60,088 nt of DNA from Clostridiales bacterium (lineage in GTDB: Bacteria > Bacillota > Clostridia > Lachnospirales > Lachnospiraceae): positions 1-60,088 of the forward strand of contig JAATFT010000098.1 in NCBI GenBank assembly GCA_015655075.1, read 5' to 3'. This document shows, in pieces, positions 1-7,701 of this stretch (within the stretch, counting starts at the first letter, position 1; each line of letters begins with the position of its first letter). The position numbers were made by a program, and so were the translations under genes. The notes under the pieces were generated by a model. It searched no databases. It had not been told where the DNA came from and worked only from the letters and a program-made list of their open reading frames with translations.

Positions 1-1
1 C

Positions 2-337
2 TTTGCACTTTGCCTCACCAAAAAAGATGTGCTTCTTATCATTACAAACTCTGGAAAATCACGCAGATTGTTTCAAATCGCAAAAGCTGCAAAAAATAGC
101 CAGGCAAAGATTATCGTTATTACCAATGACAAGGAATCCCCCTTGGCTTTATTAGCGGATCACCTGCTCATTACTGCAACCCGAGAAAAGCTATTAACTG
201 GTAATTTCTCATTTTCAAGGGTTTCTTCTGTTGCCATGGTTGAAATCCTATATCTATTCTTATTTGTAAGCATGAAAAATGCGAAGGAAAATATCCTTCG
301 TCACGAAAAACTCATAAAACCTGATAAAGAAATATAA
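2..337 (+). CDS. RpiR/MurR-type regulator, C-terminal SIS domain (partial)
   Basis: The reading frame is open from the first bases of the window, so this is the 3' end of a larger gene. The visible ~111 residues have the layout of a sugar isomerase (SIS) domain: a Dv-l-iItnSGkS segment that would bind a phosphosugar, then an alternating helix/strand stretch (AKIIVITND) and an aD-lLitatre segment. RpiR/MurR regulators carry this domain behind an N-terminal helix-turn-helix and respond to sugar phosphates. The helix-turn-helix lies outside the window, so a stand-alone SIS protein is possible. A GTG at 29 could start translation but cuts into the domain. Confidence 0.7.
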   Translation, partial: FALCLTKKDVLLIITNSGKSRRLFQIAKAAKNSQAKIIVITNDKESPLALLADHLLITATREKLLTGNFSFSRVSSVAMVEILYLFLFVSMKNAKENILRHEKLIKPDKEI

Positions 338-742
338 GGGCTCGTCGAAAAATAACTATTTAAGTTAGAATGCGGCCCATATACATAGCAAAAACACTTG
401 CATGTCAAACTAATTTCCGGAAAGAACCGTCAAATAGGTGCTCGCCCTACAATAAGCTGCTATCTTTAGCCTCCGTTTTTGTTCCGTTTTATTTTCGGGT
501 ACCTCTATTTTTCTTATACGCTTCATATCAAAACTTACTTTCTAATTGTCTCTTAAATTTATACCCAACCTTTCTTATCTTAACATATTATTTTCTATAT
601 GCAAAAAGAGCATGGTTTCCATTTGCCCATACTCTCAAAGTTTTCATTATTCAATCAACCGTCCAGACATGATGCCGCCCTGCGGCATCTCAAATAAGGA
701 GGTGTGCCTATTTCCAATCCCTTAAGAATTCCCCGGAACAGG
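338..742. other. Gene-poor stretch with a recombinase relic and a short hairpin
   Basis: Apart from the recombinase relic at 410-526, no coding sequence is convincing here. An 8-bp perfect stem (671-678 with 682-689, GATGCCGC/GCGGCATC) could be a weak terminator or processing site. A long frame on the plus strand is antisense to the relic and has no ribosome site. Confidence 0.4.
410..526 (-). pseudogene. Serine recombinase N-terminal relic
   Basis: A 38-codon frame begins MKRIRKIEVPENKTEQKRR and runs into KIAAYCRAST, the signature start of a large serine recombinase, where the serine of YCR-ST is the nucleophile. The frame stops after TYLTVLSGN and lacks the rest of the catalytic domain and the DNA-binding domains. 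It is therefore a truncated 5' remnant of a phage, ICE or transposon recombinase. Surrounding sequence shows no other mobile-element gene. The identification rests on about 20 recognisable residues. Confidence 0.6.
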
Positions 743-1111
743 CTAACCTACAATTTCAGAATCCTTATTGTTATTACTAATTATAATTAGCTTCACAAAA
801 CCCCAGGCCAGTAAAGCATAAACTACCATTGCAATCAGTACCGTCGGTTCCAGAATAGACTCTGTTTCTATTCCACTGGATATTGCCATTCTGAATATTC
901 CAGTAAAAGGAGTTAAAAATAACTTTGTAATAGAATATATTATAGATACAAATATACTTTCGGGATTTGCTCCAAGAATTTTAAAAACCAGCCTAAATGC
1001 AAGCAGGACTTCTAAAACACCTAAGATATAATAAACAATCTTTACCAGTTTTATTGTTCCTGTAGTTTTTAATACCTCTGGATTTTGATTTTCTAAATTA
1101 TTTTCTTTCAT
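743..1111 (-). CDS. YggT-family membrane protein
   Basis: A 122-residue protein with a polar N-terminus (about 20 residues) and hydrophobic segments near residues 23-45, 55-75 and 88-112. The pattern FRLVFKILGANPES-FVS-IY and the following FLTPFTGIFR are typical of the YGGT repeat, a bacterial inner-membrane family of unclear function sometimes linked to cell division or osmotic stress. It is last in a run of three small minus-strand genes (YtxH-like, DUF5670-like, YggT), which suggests a shared envelope-stress role. The function is not established. Confidence 0.7.
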   Translation of the reverse strand: MKENNLENQNPEVLKTTGTIKLVKIVYYILGVLEVLLAFRLVFKILGANPESIFVSIIYSITKLFLTPFTGIFRMAISSGIETESILEPTVLIAMVVYALLAWGFVKLIIISNNNKDSEIVG

Positions 1112-1167
1112 TTAACCGTTCCCCTTTCTATTTTGCCATTTTAACAAATTATTATCATTGTCTAAAG

Positions 1168-1308
1168 TTATTTGTTTCTAATTATCCTTACCAAAATTAC
1201 AATTACCGCAATTACTAAAAGAATGTGTATAAATCCTCCCATGGTAAATGAAGTAACTATACCAAGAAGCCATAAGATTATCAGTATTATCGCTATTGTC
1301 CATAACAT
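1168..1308 (-). CDS. lmo0937/DUF5670-type small membrane protein
   Basis: A 46-residue frame starts MLWTIAIILIILWLLGIVTS, continues FTMGGFIHILLVIAVIVILV and ends RIIRNK. This closely fits the short two-helix lmo0937 (DUF5670) family, with its conserved LWLLG--TS and GGFIHILLVIA stretches. A ribosome site (AAAGGGGG) lies about 7 nt before the ATG. The gene is shorter than usual gene-calling cut-offs, and a plus-strand frame over the same bases is only its shadow. The role is unknown; it sits between two other small membrane or stress-like genes. Confidence 0.8.
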   Translation of the reverse strand: MLWTIAIILIILWLLGIVTSFTMGGFIHILLVIAVIVILVRIIRNK

Positions 1309-1431
1309 GAAGCATACCCCCTTTCTTTGTTATCCCACAGTTGGTTTTAACTGCTTTCGTATATAATTGTCCAAACCAACCTGGTACAGCCTACATAGAT
1401 TTCGCTTACACAGCACTGTACTGGTATGTTT

Positions 1432-1830
1432 TTATTTTTTAGACTTATCTAATTGCTTTGAAACATTATCAGTAGTTTTTTCAATTTCATCTGTAACTCC
1501 ATGAACTCCTTCAGCAATATCTTTTTTAATGCCCTTTGTGCTTTTAGATACATTTTCAATAACATCACTTACTTCTTGTTCTGCTTTATCCGCAGAATCC
1601 GCTGCAGTGTCTACCGCAGAATTAATTGTTTTCTTAAATGTTTTTGCTGTGTCTTTTCTCTTTTCATTTGAAGCTTTTGGTGAATTCTTTTGATAAAACA
1701 GAGTTGAAATAACCCCTGCTGCCAGCCCTACAGCCGCCGCTATACATATAGCCAGCTTCTGCTTCGATTTAGTTTTTGTTTTGCCTATCTTGCCATTACT
1801 TAGTAACTCTAATAATTCTTCTGTTTTCAT
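1432..1830 (-). CDS. YtxH-like membrane-anchored stress protein
   Basis: A 132-residue protein with a short cytoplasmic N-terminus, one hydrophobic segment (about residues 26-46, ending in LAAGVISTLFYQ) and a long charged, alanine/lysine-rich helical tail (about 55-130) with heptad-like repeats. This matches YtxH-type general-stress proteins of Firmicutes, whose function is unclear. A ribosome site (AGGAGG) precedes the ATG. It is the first of three small minus-strand genes and probably leads a stress operon. The low-complexity tail makes the family assignment approximate. Confidence 0.6.
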   Translation of the reverse strand: MKTEELLELLSNGKIGKTKTKSKQKLAICIAAAVGLAAGVISTLFYQKNSPKASNEKRKDTAKTFKKTINSAVDTAADSADKAEQEVSDVIENVSKSTKGIKKDIAEGVHGVTDEIEKTTDNVSKQLDKSKK

Positions 1831-2204
1831 TATAAAATCCTCCTATTCAATGATTGTCAATTAAGACTAACCATGTGCAACAGCATAAGCCTGATGTGCT
1901 TTCTGTTTTTTAATTGGTTATAAGGTCTAATAAAATCCATCATATAACTTTCCTGGAAACAGTGCCATGTCTTTATCATCAGTAAACATGATTGGACCGA
2001 AAGGAATAAAAAATCGGTTCTCTCTGCCGAAGAGAAATCGGTTTAATATACATAATTTCCCACAATCAGTAAAAAAGAATGAAACTCTTAAATAAGCTTC
2101 ACTCCAAAGGTGAATAATTCATTTATTTAAATTTTAACTACACAAAATTCATATTGCCGGGATTTATTTTATATCTTCTCCCAAACATCTTTTCAAATAC
2201 TGCT
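1831..2204. other. Intergenic region, nothing definite
   Basis: This 374-bp AT-rich gap lies between the YtxH-like gene start and the GH130 stop. It must hold the promoter of the small-gene operon, but I see no clear consensus. An imperfect hairpin around 2010-2045, with AATCGG repeated either side of TTCTCT/AGAGAA, is the only structure. Confidence 0.3.
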
Positions 2205-3158
2205 TCAATTCCGGTTCCTGTGAGGTACCTGAACCGGATATTGAAGTAGTTCGTTAAGCAATTTATCTACTGAAATTTTAGCAACAGCAATATATTTATC
2301 AGCTGCACCATAGTAAACATATAAATAGTCTTCATAAATATAAGCACCTTCCGGAAATACAACATTATTCACATCACCGAACAATTCATATTCTTCCGCC
2401 GGCTCAAGAAGAGGATACGGTATGCGTGCCAATACCCTGGATGGATTTTTCAAATCAAGCAGTGCTACGCTTCCTCGATATACAGACTTATCATCCACCG
2501 CATGATACAATAGCAGCCATCCCTTGTCTGTTTTAATCGGAGGTACACTTCCGCCGATTTTTTGGTTTTCCCAGAGAAATTCACTTTTCATTATTGTTGA
2601 CGTTTTAATTTTGTTCTTATAATCTGCCCATGAATTTATGGAAAGAAGTTCATCAAAACTTTCGAAATAGTCTAACTGGATGTTTGGCGAAATCCTGTGT
2701 AAATAAGCAATCATCCCATTAATTCTTTCGGGGAATATAAAAGCATCTTTATCCCAGCTGAAATGATTTATAACACCCAGTTTCTCATACTGAACAAAAT
2801 CATCCGTCCTGGCTATTGCCACCCTGGCAGTTATACCGTCAAAAGCTGTGTAAAATATATAGAATCTTTTTTCAAATTCAACAATTCTCGGATCTTCACA
2901 GCCTTTCGCTTCCTCAGGCAGTGTAGGATAAATCACCTTATCATTAGAGTCATATAATATTTTAGTATTTGCATCCAGCTTGGCATAGCCAATGTAAGAT
3001 ATATAATTTGCGCCATCCATAATATCATTGTTTGTCGCTCGATATAACATATGGACAATTCCATCCTTTAAATGGATACCAGGGTTAAATCTGGCGAAAC
3101 TTCCAAATTGATCTTTTAACGGTTTCATAACAATACCTAATTTTTCAAATTTAATCAT
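2205..3158 (-). CDS. Glycoside hydrolase family 130 (mannoside phosphorylase-like)
   Basis: A 317-residue five-bladed beta-propeller enzyme of family GH130. Visible family features are FARFNPG near the N-terminus, YRA-N, the CEDPRI motif at about residue 87 with its key aspartate, FPERI, GGSVPPI and VFPEGA. GH130 enzymes phosphorolyse or hydrolyse beta-mannosides (Man-GlcNAc, Man-Glc, beta-1,2- or beta-1,4-oligomannan); the exact linkage cannot be read here. It has no signal peptide, so it is cytoplasmic. It lies 336 bp downstream of a GT4 glycosyltransferase on the same strand, an arrangement that fits intracellular mannoside synthesis and turnover. A GGGAGA ribosome site precedes the ATG. 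Confidence 0.85.
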   Translation of the reverse strand: MIKFEKLGIVMKPLKDQFGSFARFNPGIHLKDGIVHMLYRATNNDIMDGANYISYIGYAKLDANTKILYDSNDKVIYPTLPEEAKGCEDPRIVEFEKRFYIFYTAFDGITARVAIARTDDFVQYEKLGVINHFSWDKDAFIFPERINGMIAYLHRISPNIQLDYFESFDELLSINSWADYKNKIKTSTIMKSEFLWENQKIGGSVPPIKTDKGWLLLYHAVDDKSVYRGSVALLDLKNPSRVLARIPYPLLEPAEEYELFGDVNNVVFPEGAYIYEDYLYVYYGAADKYIAVAKISVDKLLNELLQYPVQVPHRNRN

Positions 3159-3243
3159 TGTATATCTCCCATGCAGTCTCTCTCTTTCTTGTCATAATTC
3201 AATTTTAATTTTACACCTTCTTTCAAAAATTCCCTAATTATAA

Positions 3244-3271
3244 TTCATACTTAGCGTTGCTGTTTTGTCAA
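3244..3271 (-). promoter_or_regulatory. Putative sigma-A promoter for the GH130 gene
   Basis: On the minus strand TTGACA (3266-3271) is followed after 16 nt by TATGAA (3244-3249), about 85 nt before the GH130 start. This would allow GH130 to be expressed apart from the upstream heat-shock-type promoter. The rest of 3159-3494 shows no other element. Confidence 0.45.
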
Positions 3272-3494
3272 TACAACAGGAAACCTAAATTTTTTAAATA
3301 AGTTTTTAAATATTTTTTTCAGGAACAGACCAAATAACATTACTGCTAAGATCAACGCCCTTGAGTTATCATCTTTGTGGTATATCCTTTATTTAGACCC
3401 GGGATGCCGTATATACTGTGTTGAAAGATACCTACCTCGTCTGTCATGTTAAACAGATAGTTTGTAAATAATATATCCTCGTCCGTACCCCGCA

Positions 3495-4709
3495 TTAGAC
3501 TTCACCAACCTGTAAGGTTGATGTGATATTTAAAAAAACATCGGTATACTGCTGTGCGATCCTGTCCCAATACATTGTCCTGCCAACCTTCAGGGTGTTT
3601 TTTTCCATCTTTGCTTTTTTAAAAGGATTTTCCAGGATGTCTTTAATGCAGACCGCCAAAGATTCAGGGCTGCCAAATTCGGCAAGTAATCCATTTCCTT
3701 CCGATAACATTTCTTTCGCATAAAGATATGGCGTAGAAACAATTGCCTTGCCGTAACCCACCGCATAGGCCAATGTACCACTCACTGCCTGATCTTTTGT
3801 TAAATATGGGGTCATATAAATATCCGACAACTGCAAATACTCTATTATTTCATCCTTTGAAAGGTATTTATTTACGAATTTTATATTTCGATTCAGATTA
3901 AGTTTGCCTACAAGTTCTTCTAATTTATTTCGGTATGCGGCTCCTTCTTCTTTTAATGCCGGATGAGTTTGCCCCAGAATAAGATATAATACATCGTTAT
4001 TGTCGTTACCGTTTCCATCCTTATCGATACTGCTGTCGATTAACTTGGCTATTGCATCAATTCCGTGCTCTATCCCTTTTCCCGGTCCGATAAGACCAAA
4101 GGTACATATTATCTGTCTATTCTCATATCCAAATTTCTTTTTTAACATATCCCTTGATTCAAAGGGTTTTTTCGGGACTCCATGGTGAATGACTTCAATC
4201 TTTCGTGAGCCGACTCCATAGATTGACTGAAGCATTTGTTTCGTATTTTGGGCCATGGTTATTATTTTTTCACTCCTTTTCCCCAGTTCATTGATAATTA
4301 ACCTTTGTTTTGGATCAGGCTCTGACAAAATGGTATGAAGAGTTGTTACAATAGGGATTTCCAGATTATTGACAAGGTCAAGGATATAATCACCATGCTC
4401 CCCCCCGTAAATACCGAATTCATGCTCAATTACCAGCAGATCAATGTTAGAAGTATTTAATTTTTTTGCCATTTCAATATAATCACACCGTTCATTTTGT
4501 CTGATACTTGCCATAACTCTATTATCATAACTATAATTATTCGAATTGTTTATGGCAATAACCTGTATATTTATTGCTCCAAGACGGCCCATAGAGGTAA
4601 TCAGATCTTCGGTAAAGGTAGCAATTCCACATTCGCGAGGTGGAAAAGTACTTAAAAAAGCAATATTTCTAAAATTTTTCATTTGTTTCATTTGTTTCAT
4701 TTGTTTCAT
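3495..4709 (-). CDS. Family GT4 glycosyltransferase (probable mannosyltransferase)
   Basis: A GT-B fold glycosyltransferase of about 400 residues. The N-terminal Rossmann half starts IAFLSTFPPRECGIATFTEDL, a start typical of GT4 mannosyl- and glucosyltransferases. EHEFGIYGG and TTLHT follow, and then the linker ICTFGLIGPGKGIEHGIDA that opens the nucleotide-sugar domain. The C-terminal half ends with the donor-site region DQAVSGTLAYAVGYGKAIV. Adjacent GH130 and a decayed sugar-nucleotidyltransferase point to GDP-mannose chemistry (inference). The 5' end is odd: the first nine codons are three tandem copies of ATGAAACAA, giving MKQMKQMKQ before MKNFRN and offering four in-frame ATGs; only the first is well placed for the AAAGGA site. 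Confidence 0.85.
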   Translation of the reverse strand: MKQMKQMKQMKNFRNIAFLSTFPPRECGIATFTEDLITSMGRLGAINIQVIAINNSNNYSYDNRVMASIRQNERCDYIEMAKKLNTSNIDLLVIEHEFGIYGGEHGDYILDLVNNLEIPIVTTLHTILSEPDPKQRLIINELGKRSEKIITMAQNTKQMLQSIYGVGSRKIEVIHHGVPKKPFESRDMLKKKFGYENRQIICTFGLIGPGKGIEHGIDAIAKLIDSSIDKDGNGNDNNDVLYLILGQTHPALKEEGAAYRNKLEELVGKLNLNRNIKFVNKYLSKDEIIEYLQLSDIYMTPYLTKDQAVSGTLAYAVGYGKAIVSTPYLYAKEMLSEGNGLLAEFGSPESLAVCIKDILENPFKKAKMEKNTLKVGRTMYWDRIAQQYTDVFLNITSTLQVGEV

Positions 4710-4710
4710 C
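4684..4710 (-). repeat. Three tandem 9-bp repeats at the GT4 start codon
   Basis: ATGAAACAA is repeated three times and then followed by ATGAAAAAT. Each unit adds Met-Lys-Gln and a possible start. Slippage would change the number of start codons without changing the frame, so it is more likely to tune expression than to switch the gene off. Confidence 0.8.
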
Positions 4711-4802
4711 CTTTCGTCTTTTAATATGTAAAATTCAACATTTTACTTTCATCAACTTTTATATACATGTCCTGGCATGTACTCTAATCAGGATGTGAAA
4801 AA

Positions 4803-5170
4803 TCATTTTTTAGTTTTCAACAAAGTATTTAACACTGCTTTAATTAAAAATTTTTCATAAGGCTGGGTAATTCCACTACCATATACTGTGTTTATCAGAT
4901 TTTTATTCTTATCTATAATGGACTTGAACGTAACAACGGTATTAATAATTTCACGTTTTTGCTGACTAAAACATCATTCCAAAGAATACTCTCTACAACC
5001 TCGCTGCCTGCACCGATTGAAACGTTATTTCCTATCACAGAATGCTGAATTAAAACCTTTGCTCCTACATCATCCCCAATATACGCTGGTCCGATAAGTT
5101 GAACGTCTTTTATATTAACAGCGGTATTTACCTGCGCAGCCTCTGTAATACCTTTTGGCTGGTTAAGCCT
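4803..5170 (-). pseudogene. Decayed sugar-nucleotidyltransferase C-terminus (left-handed beta-helix)
   Basis: The minus strand encodes GITEAAQVNTAVNIKDVQL, IGPAYIGDDVGAKVLIQHSV and IGNNVSIGAGSEVVESILWN, the hexapeptide-repeat left-handed beta-helix found at the C-terminus of NDP-sugar pyrophosphorylases such as mannose-1-phosphate guanylyltransferases. Around 4930-4945 the frame shifts and continues in another frame as NTVVTFKSIIDKNKNLINTV down to LLKTKK and a TGA at 4803-4805. The N-terminal nucleotide-binding half and any start codon are missing; a stop lies just upstream. It lies directly behind the CIRCE promoter and directly before the GT4 gene, so it was probably the first gene of the mannoside operon. 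Confidence 0.7.
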
Positions 5171-5202
5171 TTATTTTAATTTTTTATTTAATTCAATAAG
5201 TA

Positions 5203-5229
5203 TTAGCACTCCTCTGGTTCGAGTGTTAA
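5203..5229 (-). promoter_or_regulatory. CIRCE element (HrcA operator)
   Basis: Read on the plus strand: TTAGCACTC (5203-5211), nine bases, GAGTGTTAA (5221-5229). This matches the CIRCE consensus TTAGCACTC-N9-GAGTGCTAA at 17 of 18 arm positions. CIRCE binds the heat-shock repressor HrcA and normally controls groE and dnaK. Here it starts 8 nt after the -10 box of a consensus promoter that points into the mannoside module. Confidence 0.85.
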
Positions 5230-5236
5230 TAGTTTG

Positions 5237-5265
5237 ATTATACTTGTTTTCTTTGATAATGTCAA
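5237..5265 (-). promoter_or_regulatory. Consensus sigma-A promoter under CIRCE control
   Basis: On the minus strand TTGACA (5260-5265), a 17-nt spacer and TATAAT (5237-5242) form a perfect vegetative promoter. The CIRCE operator lies over the expected start site. Transcription would run through the nucleotidyltransferase relic to the GT4 gene (start 4709) and perhaps on to GH130. Confidence 0.85.
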
Positions 5266-5825
5266 TATTTTTCTGATTATTTTAAATATTTATTTAAATT
5301 TTTCTGAATATTTACGCAAATAGTATCTATTGTACGATTTATTTATGAATTGTAAAAACAAATAGAGCATCTGCAACCAGGCATTAAATCATCCGGCGGG
5401 GCCGGACTTATTACTGCCGAAACAACTGGTGCTTCATTAAGAGCAGTAATCCCAGTAACGGAGCTATATTCTATATTGAGTTCCACAAACCAGTGGCTAT
5501 GGTCAAAAACACAGCGGCCCGAATTGGTTCTATGGTATTTGTATATTAGTATAAAAATGAAAGGAAAGTGTATACTGAAAAGCAGAGAACTTTTATTTAG
5601 TCTTTACCTTTCAGTGTACACTTTTCTTTTTTAACGGTATATTCAAGTATAAACTATTATTAAAATATATCCTCCCATTTTTCTGTGTCTACAACCGATC
5701 CAATCCTCCAATTGCAAGTACAAGTGAAACTATAGTAAGTACCAGCCAAGTCACTACGGTATAATCCTTAGAAAGATTTACATAGGCAAAGGGGATTCCA
5801 GCTTAACTTATTTGCTGCCGGATAA
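5266..5825. other. Intergenic region without a confident gene
   Basis: Upstream of the CIRCE promoter the plus strand has an open frame from about 5360 to 5635 (containing SSGGAGLITAETTGASLRAV), but it has no start or ribosome site and I do not recognise it. It may be a relic. A terminator-like hairpin lies at its end (5565-5624). Confidence 0.35.
5565..5632 (+). terminator. Large stem-loop with T-rich tail
   Basis: AAAGTGTATACTGAAA (5565-5580) pairs with TTTCAGTGTACACTTT (5609-5624), a 16-bp stem with one G-T pair, followed by TCTTTTTT. It looks like a plus-strand rho-independent terminator, although no intact plus-strand gene precedes it. Confidence 0.6.
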
Positions 5826-6527
5826 TTACTGATATAAGTCGGCTGACAGCCTGATTAAAATCTTTTCATCTCTTACTTCATATCGGTCCTTATTCTTGTA
5901 TAATACTCCCTTCAGACACAGCGCGTTTAAAGTTCTTAATAAATGGCGGTAGCTGGTGCCTAAAAGCTCAGCTATTTCCGTCAGATTCTCCTTGAAAATT
6001 ATTTTATTATTTTTCCCTTCTGAAACACTTACCCTATCTCCGGTGGTATAAATATAACTTGCCAGCCTGTTTTCCAGCGAATACAGTAAATTAATGGAGC
6101 TGTTTTTCGAACAGCGGTATAATTTATCACCTAAAGAGCCGCAGATAAAACGCAGGAATTTAGCATCTTCAAGGAGATGAGCCTTTACTTTTTCGATGGA
6201 CATGGCTATGCAGTAGGTGTCTTCTATTACCTGAATATTGGTAACTGCATTTTGTGAACCGATGATTTCCAAATCACCCAATATCTCAAACTCCTGATAA
6301 AAACAGAGCAGCAGGGATTTTCCGTTGCTTAGGGTGGTAAATACCTTGGCTTTTCCCCTCACCAGAAATATTAGATAATGCATTTTTTCATTATCTTTAA
6401 TTATAAATTCATTCTTTTTAAAGAAAAACAATTCCATATAAGGCTTCATATCCTTGGTAAATAAACCGTCCATGGCATATTTGGAAATGTATTGATCCAA
6501 TTCTTTCTCATTGTTTATTTTTTTCAC
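5826..6527 (-). CDS. Crp/Fnr-family transcriptional regulator (YeiL-like)
   Basis: A 233-residue regulator. Residues ~25-135 form a cyclic-nucleotide-binding-like beta-barrel (FFFKKNEFIIKDNEKMHYL, LVRGKAKVF, GDLEIIGSQ). A dimer helix follows, then a winged helix-turn-helix at ~175-230 (ENLTEIAELLGTSYRHLLRTL). There is no Fnr-type cysteine cluster, so the effector is unknown. It is divergent from two YdcZ-type transporter genes, and a 16-bp palindrome lies between, so it probably controls them and itself. Confidence 0.8.
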   Translation of the reverse strand: MKKINNEKELDQYISKYAMDGLFTKDMKPYMELFFFKKNEFIIKDNEKMHYLIFLVRGKAKVFTTLSNGKSLLLCFYQEFEILGDLEIIGSQNAVTNIQVIEDTYCIAMSIEKVKAHLLEDAKFLRFICGSLGDKLYRCSKNSSINLLYSLENRLASYIYTTGDRVSVSEGKNNKIIFKENLTEIAELLGTSYRHLLRTLNALCLKGVLYKNKDRYEVRDEKILIRLSADLYQ

Positions 6528-6564
6528 AGTTTTCTCCGTCTTTATCCTTTTATTATTTACTTAG

Positions 6565-6580
6565 TATGACATATGTCATA
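6565..6580. promoter_or_regulatory. Palindromic operator between regulator and exporter genes
   Basis: TATGACATATGTCATA is a perfect 16-bp palindrome, 38 bp upstream of the Crp/Fnr-type gene and about 140 bp upstream of the exporter pair. A half-site-like ATATGACA recurs at 6611-6618. Twofold symmetry with a TGACAT/ATGTCA core suits a Crp-family dimer. Confidence 0.6.
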
Positions 6581-6721
6581 ACTCTTTACAACTTATTTAT
6601 GCTAATTTATATATGACAAAGGGATTATGCGCATACTCACAGAGGAATACTAATTAAACTCCCGCCCCATATTCTTTCTCTGCAGTTTTCATATAATAAT
6701 TTAAAAATGGAGGTAAAAAAT

Positions 6722-7144
6722 ATGAATTACTTAATTTCCTTAATAATAGGCGCTATAACTTCCGTAATGATCCTATTAAACGGAACATTATCAAATGCCT
6801 ACGGAAACTATGCATCCAGCATTATCATCCATGTGGCCGGCCTTATATCCATTCTTCTGGTGCTTTTTATAAGTAAATCGAAATTCCGGTTACAGGCAGG
6901 ACTTCCCATTTATTTATACGGTGCCGGTTTTATAGGTGTGGCAACGGTTCTTTTTACCAATCTAAGTTTTGAAAATCTTGGAGTATCCTTAACCCAGGCC
7001 CTGGGATTGCTTGGACAGACTACAATATCCCTTTTTCTGGATCATTTCGGTTTATCGGGAGCCAACTCTTCCGGATTTAAAGTAAAAAAACTGATTGGGT
7101 TATTCTTTATTGCAGGTGGAATCCTGGTTATGACAATATATTGA
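6722..7144 (+). CDS. YdcZ/DMT-type transporter, first half-size subunit
   Basis: A 140-residue protein of about four to five transmembrane helices belonging to the YdcZ (DUF606) branch of the drug/metabolite transporter superfamily. Family marks are the N-terminal ITSVMILLNGTLSNAYGNYASS, VAGLISILL and the late GLLGQTTISLFLDHFG. The ATG at 6707 lies on the GGAGG ribosome site, so the ATG at 6722 is chosen. It is followed 95 bp later by a second half-size gene; such pairs probably form a heterodimer. The substrate is unknown. Confidence 0.8.
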   Translation: MNYLISLIIGAITSVMILLNGTLSNAYGNYASSIIIHVAGLISILLVLFISKSKFRLQAGLPIYLYGAGFIGVATVLFTNLSFENLGVSLTQALGLLGQTTISLFLDHFGLSGANSSGFKVKKLIGLFFIAGGILVMTIY

Positions 7145-7239
7145 TTAGGTTAAATAAAACTGCCTGCCGGACATGGGCTTTGATTAAAATTATACTGCGG
7201 CAGGTAACATAATGGAAGGAAAGAAGGAGTGTGAAAGAC

Positions 7240-7689
7240 ATGCTGTTTATCTATCTATTAATATCATTTTCAGCCGGTGCTTCGGTAGTACTGGGAAGAA
7301 TTATAAATTCCACACTGGCAGAAAAAATAGGTACTCTGCAAAGTACCTTAATTAATTATATTACCGGACTAAGTTTATCTTATTTTATTTATCTTATCAG
7401 CAAAGGTGAGCCGCTTCTCTCCGCCGTAAATAAAATTTCAGTTCCCTTATGGGCTTATCTCGGGGGATCGGCAGGAGTCGTTATAATTATGTGCTCAAAT
7501 TACATTACCCCTAAACTTTCCGCTTTTTACGTCACCTTACTTGTTTTTATCGGTCAGCTATTAATAGGTATCATAATTGATTATTTTGTATTGCAGGAAT
7601 TATCAATCGGTAAATGTATCGGAGGATTATTGGTATTAATAGGGCTTACCTATAATCTGTGGATTGACAGGAAAGAATCTGACAGGTGA
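7240..7689 (+). CDS. YdcZ/DMT-type transporter, second half-size subunit
   Basis: A 149-residue partner of the preceding protein with about five hydrophobic segments. It shows the same family pattern (SAGASVVLGRIINSTLAEKIGT, STLINYITGL, LLVFIGQLLIGIIIDYF). The AGGAG site at 7225-7229 is too close to the GTG at 7231 and 10 nt from the ATG at 7240, so the ATG is used. The paired genes lie beside a Crp/Fnr regulator, as is common for small exporters induced by their own substrate. It is convergent with the next gene, only 12 bp away. Confidence 0.8.
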   Translation: MLFIYLLISFSAGASVVLGRIINSTLAEKIGTLQSTLINYITGLSLSYFIYLISKGEPLLSAVNKISVPLWAYLGGSAGVVIIMCSNYITPKLSAFYVTLLVFIGQLLIGIIIDYFVLQELSIGKCIGGLLVLIGLTYNLWIDRKESDR

Positions 7690-7701
7690 CTAAAAAAGCT
7701 T

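Noticed and set aside
370..672. 100-codon plus-strand frame
   Set aside because: It is antisense to the recombinase relic, has no ribosome site and its composition is not protein-like.
1172..1366. 64-codon plus-strand frame
   Set aside because: It is the shadow of the DUF5670-type gene at 1168-1308, which has a good ribosome site and family match.
5360..5635. Possible glycine/threonine-rich coding stretch on the plus strand
   Set aside because: No start, no ribosome site and no family was recognised; it is only recorded as possible debris.
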